Shown: positions 1 to 7,127 of the stretch, piece after piece
Numbering within the stretch: position 1 is the stretch's first letter
Layout of the letters: the number at the start of each line of letters is the position of its first letter
From: Planctomycetaceae bacterium
GTDB taxonomy: Bacteria; Planctomycetota; Planctomycetia; Planctomycetales; Planctomycetaceae
Assembly: GCA_020426065.1 (NCBI GenBank)
Contig: JAGQQT010000043.1
Span: forward strand, 1-14,035
Length of the DNA stretch: 14,035 nt
Direction: 5' to 3'
Program-made: the position numbers and the translations under genes
Notes under the pieces: model-generated
Databases searched by the model: none
Told to the model about the DNA's origin: nothing
What the model saw: the letters and a program-made list of their open reading frames with translations, nothing else

Positions 1-2399
1 GCTTCCTCCAGCTTTTTCTGGGCAGCCGTGAGGTCGGCGGTCAATTTTTCTTTGTCAGGTTCTGCAGCGGCAGCGAGGGCCGTTTCCAGTTTCTGCTTTT
101 CCTGCTGCAGGGTTTGGACTGCAGCGGTCTCGGTCTCGACCTGTTTTTTCAGCTGATCGGCTTTGGTTGTTGCTTCGGCAATTTTCTGATCCAGTTCTTT
201 CAGTTTGGTCTCGGCATCGGTCAGTTTCTTTTTGGCTGCTTCTACGGCTGCATTCGCCTGTTCTGATTCGGTTTGCCGACGTGCCAGAAGTTCTGGATTC
301 CTCACATACTGCACCGTAGCCTCTGTTGTCAGCAGGCCAACATGAGGACCGACTTTGGCATCTGCAGCAAACTGAAATCGGACGTTGGATGCAGTCTTTT
401 CTTTTTCTACTGCGGGTGCGTCAACGGTGATCTTGGCATTGTTATCAAACCCAGTCACCTTCAAGGCCACTGGATCCACAAAGCCTTCTCGACGGGTGAG
501 ATTGACTGGTGCCCACACCACCTGAGTCTGGGAAACATGTTGAATAAGCGGCGGATTTTCAGGTTGCCAGGTAACGGGTGTGCCTTCGGCGATCACCGCC
601 ATCGCCAGCAGATGGGACTGGCGGGAAACAGCGGGTTGATTGTTCTCCCCTTTCCAGGCAACCGTGACGGGAACAAGTGACTGCAGGGGCGACTCCTGCG
701 CTGGCTGACTGCCATCTGCGGGGTAGCTTCTGGCCTGCAGAGCCAGTTCGGAAAATCCAACCGGAGCCTGCTTGTCAGCGTACAGAATCACATTGGCCTG
801 ATTGATTCCCGGAGGAATAAATAAAGGAGGAATACGGACGCCGGGAGGAGCGTGGGGAGCTTCGACGAGAATTCCTTCGGCGAATCCCTGGTTGCGATGA
901 ATGAGCAGCTTCAACATGGCCGTTCCACCTTGACGAGCTACGCAGCCAATCGGAGTATCTGCCGTGACAGGTCCCAGGATATACGGTTGAGTCATGACTA
1001 AGAGGCGAAAATCAGGTTTGCCATGCGTGACGCGGAGTCGATATCCCCCTGCGATGCCATCGCCAGCTGGCAGGGATCTCTGCCGGACCGTGATGCGGAA
1101 TTTGCCATCAGCAGGAGCGGTGGTCTGAAAGTCCACATCATCGGTGAGAGTCTCGACCACATCTGGAAAAAGATTGGTTCCCACGTCATCCGGGACGGGG
1201 ATCGCTTTGACAACTTCTTTGCCATTGGCATCGACTGAAACATGTTCGAGCTGCAGAAACGGATCGGTATCAAAACCATCCCGTTCACTAAACACCTGAA
1301 TCCAGACTGCCTCTCCCTGTTTAACGTCGACCTGATAACGGTCATGCGGATCGTCCAGGGATAACGTTCCCAGGACATCGACATCAAGTGGCAGAGTCTG
1401 CCAGGTTTCGTTGTTGGGTTCCTGTTCGTATTGAACCGGGAGTTCCGAACGGGTGGCTGAGACCAGTGCGGCTGGCCCCGGCCCCTCTTTCAGCAGGACC
1501 ACATCACGCGGAACGAGCAACTCGCGCGGGTTGACAAACCCGGCCAGCGGGGATTGTGGGAGATCTCCCTGAGACTGGACCTCATAAGCGGCAGCAGAGT
1601 TCTGCGGCAGCAGCATCCGGTCATCTTTGACAATTCCGGATGTGGTGGGGAGCGTGGGAGAATAGCCGGTCATCACGGCCAGTCGATAGGAATGAACTCC
1701 CGATCCCTGATAGAGGAAGTCTGCTACTTCGATCTGATAGGTTCCCGTTTCTTCCGGCACAAAATTCGGCAGACGGGGATCGCGCTGACGGACCTGACGA
1801 GCATACTCCACCCGTTTTCCTGAGGGGGTAAAGATCGAAATGGCTGGTGTCATTTTGGAATCGATGTCCAGACAGTCAATGGTCACCCGATACGAGGTTC
1901 CCGCTGTCAGATTGATCCCGAACCGGTCGACATCTCCTGCCCCTTCACACCGGCTGTAGATAACATGATCCGGCTCGATCGGGAAGAGTTTCTCCTGTTT
2001 CCAGTCCCCTTCCTGAACAATCAGCACAGGCAACCGTTCGACGCGGAACAGTCGCTCATTGCTGATTCCAAACCGTCCCTGGGCACGGACGGCATAGTAG
2101 CCTTCAGGTACATCGGCGGAAACTCGGACCCGAAATGTGCGAGGATTCGTCAGGGGATCGGGAGGATTGACCACTTCCAGACCGGGATGGGAAAAGGAAA
2201 GCCCGGACAGTTCATCCAGCTCACTTCCATCGGTGATCTGCAGATCGATCTCAGACCCTTGTGTTGCTCCCGATGGAAACAGACCTCGCAGCTGAATCAC
2301 CGGCAGTTGTGCTGAGAGCGATGAGGCCCAGAGGACAACACTCAAACCGCAAATTACTGAGGAGAGGATCTGTTTCGACGTTCGGATCGTCCAACGCAT
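1..2399 (-). CDS. Exported PPC-domain protein with C-terminal coiled coil (partial)
   Basis: The frame is open from an ATG at 2399 to the left edge, giving about 800 residues with no stop, so the C-terminus lies outside the window. The start is fixed by a perfect AGGAGG six bases upstream. Residues 1-30 form a Sec signal peptide (basic start, hydrophobic core, likely cut after SLSA). Two regions resemble bacterial pre-peptidase C-terminal (PPC) beta-sandwich domains: about 140-245 (DRFGINLTAG, then GTYQIEVADF) and about 325-460 (EQEPNN, DRYQVDVKQGE, GKFRITVRQ). Beta-rich sequence continues to about 700. From about 704 the composition changes sharply to Lys/Glu/Ala/Gln-rich helix with few prolines, a long coiled coil. 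PPC domains are usually secretion or binding modules, so I infer a structural or polymer-binding role. It is the second gene after the minus-strand DUF1549/DUF1553 gene (163-base gap). No catalytic motif was seen. Confidence 0.9.
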   Translation of the reverse strand, partial: MRWTIRTSKQILSSVICGLSVVLWASSLSAQLPVIQLRGLFPSGATQGSEIDLQITDGSELDELSGLSFSHPGLEVVNPPDPLTNPRTFRVRVSADVPEGYYAVRAQGRFGISNERLFRVERLPVLIVQEGDWKQEKLFPIEPDHVIYSRCEGAGDVDRFGINLTAGTSYRVTIDCLDIDSKMTPAISIFTPSGKRVEYARQVRQRDPRLPNFVPEETGTYQIEVADFLYQGSGVHSYRLAVMTGYSPTLPTTSGIVKDDRMLLPQNSAAAYEVQSQGDLPQSPLAGFVNPRELLVPRDVVLLKEGPGPAALVSATRSELPVQYEQEPNNETWQTLPLDVDVLGTLSLDDPHDRYQVDVKQGEAVWIQVFSERDGFDTDPFLQLEHVSVDANGKEVVKAIPVPDDVGTNLFPDVVETLTDDVDFQTTAPADGKFRITVRQRSLPAGDGIAGGYRLRVTHGKPDFRLLVMTQPYILGPVTADTPIGCVARQGGTAMLKLLIHRNQGFAEGILVEAPHAPPGVRIPPLFIPPGINQANVILYADKQAPVGFSELALQARSYPADGSQPAQESPLQSLVPVTVAWKGENNQPAVSRQSHLLAMAVIAEGTPVTWQPENPPLIQHVSQTQVVWAPVNLTRREGFVDPVALKVTGFDNNAKITVDAPAVEKEKTASNVRFQFAADAKVGPHVGLLTTEATVQYVRNPELLARRQTESEQANAAVEAAKKKLTDAETKLKELDQKIAEATTKADQLKKQVETETAAVQTLQQEKQKLETALAAAAEPDKEKLTADLTAAQKKLEE

Positions 2400-2405
2400 T
2401 CTCGA

Positions 2406-2411
2406 CCTCCT
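2406..2411 (-). promoter_or_regulatory. Strong Shine-Dalgarno AGGAGG of the PPC-domain gene
   Basis: The minus strand reads AGGAGG six bases before the ATG at 2399. It is the only full-consensus ribosome binding site in the window and settles the start of a gene that is open at its other end. Confidence 0.85.
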
Positions 2412-2526
2412 GGGAGTCGTCTGAGTTCATTCGGAATGGAAAATCAAAGGCTGGCACACACTCACAACTGCCGTTTTCTCCCTCAACTGAACTCAGGCAG
2501 CGGAAGAAGGCAGAATGGGGGAAGGA

Positions 2527-2556
2527 CTGGCAGGGGGAACGGTGTCAGCCTGCCAG
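2527..2556 (-). terminator. Hairpin just after the minus-strand DUF1549/DUF1553 gene
   Basis: CTGGCAGG (2527-2534) and CCTGCCAG (2549-2556) form a perfect 8-bp stem with a 14-base loop, six bases past the stop codon at 2563. No T-run follows on the minus strand (the next bases are TCCTTCCCCC), so it is not a standard intrinsic terminator. It could be an mRNA-stabilising or partly terminating hairpin between the two cotranscribed genes. The hairpin is seen; the function is a guess. Confidence 0.35.
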
Positions 2557-2562
2557 GATAAA

Positions 2563-5061
2563 TCAGTGGTTAAACATGAACTCTTTCGAGTTGATCAATG
2601 CCCAGGTGACATCTTCATAGGAAATCTTGGCCTCGACCCCTTCACGATTGACGTAGGCGAGTGCGGCATTCAATTCTTCTTCACGTGGAGGACGCGAATA
2701 GGCCCACAAATAGAGTTCGGAAATTTTCTCCTGATGAGGGCGTGCGGTTTCGGCAGCCAGTTGAGCGGCACGACCTTTGCCATCGGCAATTTTGCTCTGC
2801 ACATCCTGGCTGTTCAGCAGGTGCAGAGATTGAGCCAGGCTGGCATCATCAGATCGTTCGCACTCACAGGCGGTTTCCCCCTGTGGCTGACCGAAGACTT
2901 TCAGGAAGTAAGGAGCATTGCTGACATCCCGTAATTTCAAAGCCGATTCCCCGGGGGGCAAACCATTCATGCGTGGTTCGGTGCCGGTTACCTGATGCAG
3001 GGCATCGTACAGAACTTCTGCTGACATCCGTTTTGGATAGTAGCGGGAGAAATTCTGCTTGTCTTTCAGATTGTAATCGTTGGGCAGTGCACTCAGCTGA
3101 TAGGTATTGGAATTACAGATCAGTCGAACGAGTTGCTTCAGATCATATCCGCTCTGCACAAAGGACTCGGCCAGTTTATCGAGCAGTTCTGGATTGGCAG
3201 GCGGGTTGGTGGCCCGCATGTCATCTTCGGGGTCGACAATTCCCCGACCAAAGAAATGTTTCCAGTAACGATTCACCAGGGTTTTGGCGAAGAACGGATT
3301 CTGGGGATCAGCCATCCAGCGCGCCAGTTCAGCACGGGGATCCTGCTCTGGAGCAATCTCGAGCGGTTCACCTCCCAGACCACAGGGCTTCATCTGCTGC
3401 TTGGATTTGGGATTAACAGCTGTGGCAACACCATCGTTGTGGAAGACCCGTTTTTCCTGTCCCTTGGTATTGATGTTCCCGGCTGGGTTCTTTTTGCCGA
3501 TGCGTGAGAAGAAGGCTGCCATGCCGTAGTAGTCATCCTGACTCCATTCTTCAAACGGATGATGATGGCAGCGGGCACACTGAATTCTCACACCGAGGAA
3601 CAGTTGCGAAGTGTCTTCCACCAGTGATTCGGTATCAGTTACAGAGCGGTACCAGGCGACCGGCGGGTTTTCATCGATGCTGCCCGAAGCGGTGAGCACC
3701 TGGGTGGCCATCTGATCGTAGGGTTTGTTTTCGTAAATGTTGTTCCAGACCCACTGGTAAAACGCATACACGCCAGTCATGTCTTCATTCCGCTGCTTTT
3801 TGTTTCGCAGCAGCAGGCTCCACTTGTTGGCAAACAGGTCAGCGTATTCGGTTGAATCCAGCAACTGGTCAATCACCTGTGCCCGCTTGTTGGGGTTGGT
3901 ATCGACCAGAAATGCCTGGGCTTCTTCAGCACTGGGAAGGTTACCAGTGACATCAATGTAAACCCTTCTCAGGAAAGTGGCATCATCAGCCACTGCAGAC
4001 GCCGGGATGCCAAGTTCCTTCAGTTTTCCGAAGACCGCTTCATCAATCACGTTTTTGGAAGGGGGCATTCCCTGAGTGTCTGCTCCGAGTGGAATCGTGG
4101 CCCGGAACGTTGCCACGTACCCCTGATAACGAGCCATGATGGCCACCTCACCGCTCAACTGAGCGGTTTTCACCAGACCGGTTGGTGTGACTTCAGCCAT
4201 CTCCGCAGCATTCGGTTCGAAAAGAGCCATCCGGGTCACATCTTCGGTATGGCCATCCGAATAGGTCGCAATAATTGCGATCTGCTGTTCGACATTGGTG
4301 TCAAGAATTCGCTGTTCCGGGAAGCATTGAATTCCAGTCAGGACGGGATCATTAGCGGAGCCGTATGGCATTCCCTGTTCAATCCAGCGGTACAGCAGGC
4401 GGTATTCATCGCTGTCCAGCTTGAGCGGGCCACCACCACCATGGGGGACCATTCCGGAGCCTTTGGTCATTAACAGTGATGAACCTGGAGCATTGGGGAA
4501 CAAGCGACGTCCCCGGCTTTCATACACGAGAAATTCATAGTCATCTTCCGGATAAAAACCGAGCAGCGACAACCGGAATCCATTCTGTCCGCTCGCCTTG
4601 CCGTGACAACCGCCCCCATTGCAGCCCAGCTTGGAAAAGATGGGGACAATCTGGTTGGGGAAATTGATCGGATGGTCTTCACCAAGGCCGGAAACCACCA
4701 GAGGGCGAGTTGCCTGAACACCCAGTGAGGTCTTGACCAGCAATGTGCCGCTACCATTGGTGCGAGGGACAATCATGCCTGTTGATGTTACCCGGGCCAG
4801 ATCTTCCGGCTGAACAACCCATTCCACATTCCGGGTGTAATCAATCTCTTTTCCGTCCCGCATCATTCCGACGACGGTGAGTTGCTTGCGGTCATCCGCA
4901 CTTCGCAAAGTTACCGCTCCGTTGACATCATCGGTCAGCACCGGGTTGATCCGCAGTTCTGCAATGGTCAAAGATTGCTCGGGCTCCGCCTGGGCAGGCA
5001 GGGAAAATGCCGAACAGAGTAGAAGAATGACAGCAATGGCATGCAGTTGACGTTTCGCCAT
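2563..5061 (-). CDS. DUF1549/DUF1553 diheme cytochrome-like exported protein (left arm)
   Basis: This is an 832-residue exported protein of unknown reaction. Residues 1-25 are a Sec signal peptide (likely cut after AQA). A bacterial Ig-like (Big_2-type) region follows at about 30-125. Next is a cytochrome-like segment with an unusual CX4CH heme motif (C147, C152, H153) and a possible axial Met at 204 (GMVPHGG). A second Ig-like region spans about 245-325. DUF1549 covers about 335-525 and contains a standard CXXCH (C495, C498, H499, in CARCHHHPF). DUF1553 covers about 575-830 and includes C732-E-C734-E-R-S. An AGGA Shine-Dalgarno lies seven bases before the ATG. It is the first gene of the minus-strand arm, head-to-head with the DUF1501 operon, and a diverged paralogue of the protein at 7128-9683. 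This family normally lies next to a DUF1501 gene, but this arm has none. Family assignment is firm; heme attachment is inferred from motifs. Confidence 0.93.
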   Translation of the reverse strand: MAKRQLHAIAVILLLCSAFSLPAQAEPEQSLTIAELRINPVLTDDVNGAVTLRSADDRKQLTVVGMMRDGKEIDYTRNVEWVVQPEDLARVTSTGMIVPRTNGSGTLLVKTSLGVQATRPLVVSGLGEDHPINFPNQIVPIFSKLGCNGGGCHGKASGQNGFRLSLLGFYPEDDYEFLVYESRGRRLFPNAPGSSLLMTKGSGMVPHGGGGPLKLDSDEYRLLYRWIEQGMPYGSANDPVLTGIQCFPEQRILDTNVEQQIAIIATYSDGHTEDVTRMALFEPNAAEMAEVTPTGLVKTAQLSGEVAIMARYQGYVATFRATIPLGADTQGMPPSKNVIDEAVFGKLKELGIPASAVADDATFLRRVYIDVTGNLPSAEEAQAFLVDTNPNKRAQVIDQLLDSTEYADLFANKWSLLLRNKKQRNEDMTGVYAFYQWVWNNIYENKPYDQMATQVLTASGSIDENPPVAWYRSVTDTESLVEDTSQLFLGVRIQCARCHHHPFEEWSQDDYYGMAAFFSRIGKKNPAGNINTKGQEKRVFHNDGVATAVNPKSKQQMKPCGLGGEPLEIAPEQDPRAELARWMADPQNPFFAKTLVNRYWKHFFGRGIVDPEDDMRATNPPANPELLDKLAESFVQSGYDLKQLVRLICNSNTYQLSALPNDYNLKDKQNFSRYYPKRMSAEVLYDALHQVTGTEPRMNGLPPGESALKLRDVSNAPYFLKVFGQPQGETACECERSDDASLAQSLHLLNSQDVQSKIADGKGRAAQLAAETARPHQEKISELYLWAYSRPPREEELNAALAYVNREGVEAKISYEDVTWALINSKEFMFNH

Positions 5062-5139
5062 AGGATCGTCCTGAAAACCTACGAGGATGGTGAAGGAGGT
5101 AGGAAACGTAACGTTGGAGCTAATCGTTTTGGTTCAGGT

Positions 5140-5162
5140 TGGATTTCCTGGTAGGAAATCCA
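5140..5162. repeat. Perfect 10-bp inverted repeat with 3-base loop
   Basis: TGGATTTCCT (5140-5149) and AGGAAATCCA (5153-5162) are exact reverse complements around a GGT centre. In the left-arm transcript this would be a very stable hairpin about 80 bases before the start codon. As DNA it could be an operator. No T-run follows on either strand, so a simple terminator is unlikely. Confidence 0.75.
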
Positions 5163-5172
5163 CATCGGTGGG

Positions 5173-5190
5173 CAGAAAGTTAACTTTCTG
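5173..5190. repeat. 18-base perfect palindrome CAGAAAGTTAACTTTCTG
   Basis: All 18 bases are self-complementary with no spacer, centred on GTTAAC. A palindrome with no loop suits a dimeric DNA-binding protein better than an RNA hairpin. It lies about 90 bases downstream of the proposed left-arm transcription start and 11 bases from the neighbouring inverted repeat. I propose an operator; no regulator gene is visible in the window. Confidence 0.7.
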
Positions 5191-5277
5191 ATTCTGTGTG
5201 TTTATCTGTGGTGAGTGTGGAGTCCACCGCAGAAATCGTGTTTGGGAAGCCGCAAGCGACCGACCAATCACTCATCA

Positions 5278-5305
5278 AACATATCAGTAATCCTTTGATT
5301 GTCAA
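5278..5305 (-). promoter_or_regulatory. Sigma70-like promoter for the left arm
   Basis: The minus strand carries a perfect TTGACA (5300-5305), a 16-base spacer and TATGTT (5278-5283), preceded by the extended -10 TGA. Transcription would start near 5271, giving a leader of about 210 bases that contains the dyads. Promoter consensus in Planctomycetes is not well established, so this rests on resemblance to the general bacterial housekeeping pattern. Confidence 0.5.
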
Positions 5306-5523
5306 CATGTCTCAGGGTTTTCCGGGCACGAAAACCAGGACTTGATCCTGTCGCACTGATCGACCGATTTTAGCTCTGGACCAGCTTTTTCGGTCCTTCA
5401 AGTTTCACATCTGATCGAACGGTCTACCCGAGTACTGCTTGTGGAATCGGTTGCGATCTTCGAGGGTGGCGTGATGGATTCATACAAAAAAATGACATTG
5501 TTGTACAAGAGTCTCACCCATCG

Positions 5524-5535
5524 TGATATTATGAT
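5524..5535 (+). promoter_or_regulatory. Candidate extended -10 promoter for the right-arm operon
   Basis: TGATATTATGAT contains the extended -10 TGA-TATTAT (5527-5532), with an overlapping TATGAT (5530-5535). No good -35 lies at 16-18 bases; TTGTAC at 5501 is 20 bases away from TATTAT. If used, the leader would be about 115-120 bases and contain both hairpins before the DUF1501 start. Confidence 0.33.
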
Positions 5536-5557
5536 GTGTTATTGACTCACCGATTCT

Positions 5558-5579
5558 GTCGAGCGTTGTGAGCATCGAC
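5558..5579 (+). other. Leader hairpin 1 of the right-arm operon
   Basis: GTCGA (5558-5562) pairs with TCGAC (5575-5579). Two further G-C pairs (5563-5564 with 5572-5573) form past a single bulged A. It lies just downstream of the proposed transcription start. It may affect mRNA stability; no known riboswitch pattern was recognised. Confidence 0.3.
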
Positions 5580-5613
5580 TCCATCCAGATTTCTCACCCT
5601 GAAGCAGAGTGCG

Positions 5614-5631
5614 CGAGTCGCAGCGGACTCG
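5614..5631 (+). other. Leader hairpin 2, upstream of the DUF1501 ribosome binding site
   Basis: CGAGTC (5614-5619) and GACTCG (5626-5631) form a perfect 6-bp stem with a 6-base loop, 12 bases before the Shine-Dalgarno. It leaves the binding site free, so it may protect the 5' end or influence initiation without masking it. Confidence 0.35.
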
Positions 5632-5643
5632 GGAAACACTTCT

Positions 5644-5650
5644 AAGAAGG
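5644..5650 (+). promoter_or_regulatory. Shine-Dalgarno AAGAAGG deciding the DUF1501 start
   Basis: AAGAAGG ends eight bases before the ATG at 5659 but only two bases before the in-frame TTG at 5653. This spacing favours the ATG. Confidence 0.7.
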
Positions 5651-5658
5651 AATTGGCC

Positions 5659-7050
5659 ATGCTCAAATTTGAAGGCAAAGGTCAGGCGCATAACTGCAAC
5701 GGCACCACCCGTCGTGATTTTCTGCAGGTTGGCAGCCTGGGAGCACTGGGGTTCAGTCTGGCGGATTATTTTGCGATTCAGTCCGCGATGGCAGCGTCGA
5801 AATCAGCCGCACTGGCGGATGATAAAAAATCCTGCATCATGATCTTCAACCTGGGGGCTCCCAGTCATATCGACCTGTTTGACATGAAGCCCGACGCCGC
5901 TGCAGAAGTGCGCGGCCCTTTTTCCCCGATCAGCACGGCGGCCAATGGAGTTCAGATTTCTGAGATCCTGCCCCGTCATGCCCAGATTGCGGACAAAATC
6001 GCCTTCGTCCGCTCCGCTCATCACAAGGGAGCGGCGGTGCATGATTCCGGCTGGCAGATGGTGCAGACCGGTCGTCAGTTTACCGGTGGCATCAACACGC
6101 CACACGCCGGTTCGGTCGTCAGTTACCTCCGGGGGCGACGAACCGATCTGCCTCCGTTTGTTGTGCTTCCGGAACTGATGGGAAGAGGAGGTGGAAATCT
6201 GCCGAATGGTCAGGCGGGCGGTTTTCTGGGCAAGGCCTACGATCCTTTTGCCTTGAATGCGAACCCTGCGGAAAAGAATTTTCAGGTGCCGGACCTGTTG
6301 CCTCCCAGTGAGATCGGCACCGCTCGACTGGATCGTCGCCGAAAACTGCGTCAGATTGTGGACGAGACGGTTGATGTCTTTGAATCGACAGAAAACGCGG
6401 CCCTGCTGGATCAGAACTTTGAATCAGCCTTCCGCCTGATGACCAGTCGCCAGGCACGAGAGGCATTTGATCTGTCCAAAGAATCGCCAGAAACCCGAGA
6501 ACGATACGGGATGAATCGTTTTGGGCAATGTTGTCTGCTGTCCCGTCGTCTGATTGAAGCGGGAGTCCGGTTCGTCACCATCAATACATTCCTGACAGTA
6601 TTCAATGAAATCACCTGGGATATCCACGGATCGAAGCCGTTTACCTCCATTGCGGGAATGCGGGATCAGGTTTGCCCGATGTACGATCAGGCTTATGCTG
6701 CTCTGATTGAAGATCTGGATCAACGGGGCCTGCTGGGGGATACACTCGTCTGCAACCTGGCCGAATTCGGCCGCACGCCGCGCGTCAATCCTGCCGGAGG
6801 TCGCGATCACTGGCCGCAGTGTTTCACGGTTTATTTTGCGGGTGGTGGAGTTCAGGGAGGCCAGGTTGTTGGTGCCAGCGATCCCATTGGAGGCGTCCCC
6901 GCCGATCGACCTGTGGAACCGGCAGACATCGTTGCCACCATTTTCAAAAGCCTCGGACTGGATCCCAAATCCACATTGCCTGGACCGGCTGGAAGACCAT
7001 TTCCACTGGTCGATTTCGGGCACAATCCGATCCACGAACTGTTCTCCTGA
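5659..7050 (+). CDS. DUF1501 protein, Tat-exported, alkaline-phosphatase superfamily
   Basis: This is a 463-residue protein. The N-terminus has a twin-arginine motif (TTRRDFLQVG, R18-R19), a mildly hydrophobic stretch and an AMA-type cleavage site near 46, so it should be exported folded through Tat. The mature part matches DUF1501, which is placed in the alkaline phosphatase/sulfatase superfamily: LGAPSHIDLFDMKP (65-78), HHKGAAVHDSG (121-131), WDIHG (320-324), EFGRTPRVN (369-377) and GGRDHW (380-385). The Asp and His residues in these motifs are plausible metal ligands, but the reaction is unknown. It opens the plus-strand operon, 77 bases before a DUF1549/DUF1553 gene, the usual planctomycete pairing. 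It is the only DUF1501 gene in the window and may serve both divergent DUF1549/DUF1553 proteins. Length is normal and I see no damage. Confidence 0.93.
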   Translation: MLKFEGKGQAHNCNGTTRRDFLQVGSLGALGFSLADYFAIQSAMAASKSAALADDKKSCIMIFNLGAPSHIDLFDMKPDAAAEVRGPFSPISTAANGVQISEILPRHAQIADKIAFVRSAHHKGAAVHDSGWQMVQTGRQFTGGINTPHAGSVVSYLRGRRTDLPPFVVLPELMGRGGGNLPNGQAGGFLGKAYDPFALNANPAEKNFQVPDLLPPSEIGTARLDRRRKLRQIVDETVDVFESTENAALLDQNFESAFRLMTSRQAREAFDLSKESPETRERYGMNRFGQCCLLSRRLIEAGVRFVTINTFLTVFNEITWDIHGSKPFTSIAGMRDQVCPMYDQAYAALIEDLDQRGLLGDTLVCNLAEFGRTPRVNPAGGRDHWPQCFTVYFAGGGVQGGQVVGASDPIGGVPADRPVEPADIVATIFKSLGLDPKSTLPGPAGRPFPLVDFGHNPIHELFS

Positions 7051-7091
7051 GTGGTTGACCAATTCCTCGGGAGTAATACCTGCCGCTGCCT

Positions 7092-7101
7092 GACAGCTGT
7101 C
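7092..7101. repeat. Small palindrome GACAGCTGTC in the DUF1501-DUF1549 gap
   Basis: This 10-base perfect palindrome is followed by CCCTCATTTT in the 77-base gap between cotranscribed genes. It could be a processing or weak attenuation site, but palindromes of this size are common by chance. Confidence 0.25.
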
Positions 7102-7127
7102 CCTCATTTTAAGCGGATCCGTTTCTC

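Larger units (their letters stand above)
5062..5658. other. Non-coding divergent control region
   Basis: These 597 bases lie between two divergent start codons and I find no convincing gene in them. The region is more AT-rich in places than its flanks. It holds a sigma70-like promoter for the left arm, a weaker candidate for the right arm, and four dyads on the left-arm side: AACGT-A-ACGTT at 5105-5115, 5140-5162, 5173-5190, and GTGGA-G-TCCAC at 5217-5227. On the right-arm side there are hairpins at 5558-5579 and 5614-5631. A weaker nested inverted repeat (GACCGA 5362-5367 with TCGGTC 5390-5395, around a CTGGACCAG core) sits between the promoters. TTGTACAA at 5501-5508 is an 8-base palindrome close upstream of the right-arm promoter candidate. 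Confidence 0.85.

Noticed and set aside
273..680. A 135-codon plus-strand frame near the left edge.
   Set aside because: It is antisense to the continuous PPC-domain gene, which has a signal peptide, a perfect Shine-Dalgarno and domain structure. The plus frame has none.
5362..5395. A nested inverted repeat as a bidirectional terminator.
   Set aside because: The 6-bp outer arms are separated from a short core by T-rich internal loops, and it lies between divergent promoters where no transcript needs to end. It is too weak to call.
5609..5842. A 77-codon plus-strand frame overlapping the DUF1501 start.
   Set aside because: It overlaps the Tat signal of DUF1501 in another frame and has no suitable ribosome binding site or recognisable content.
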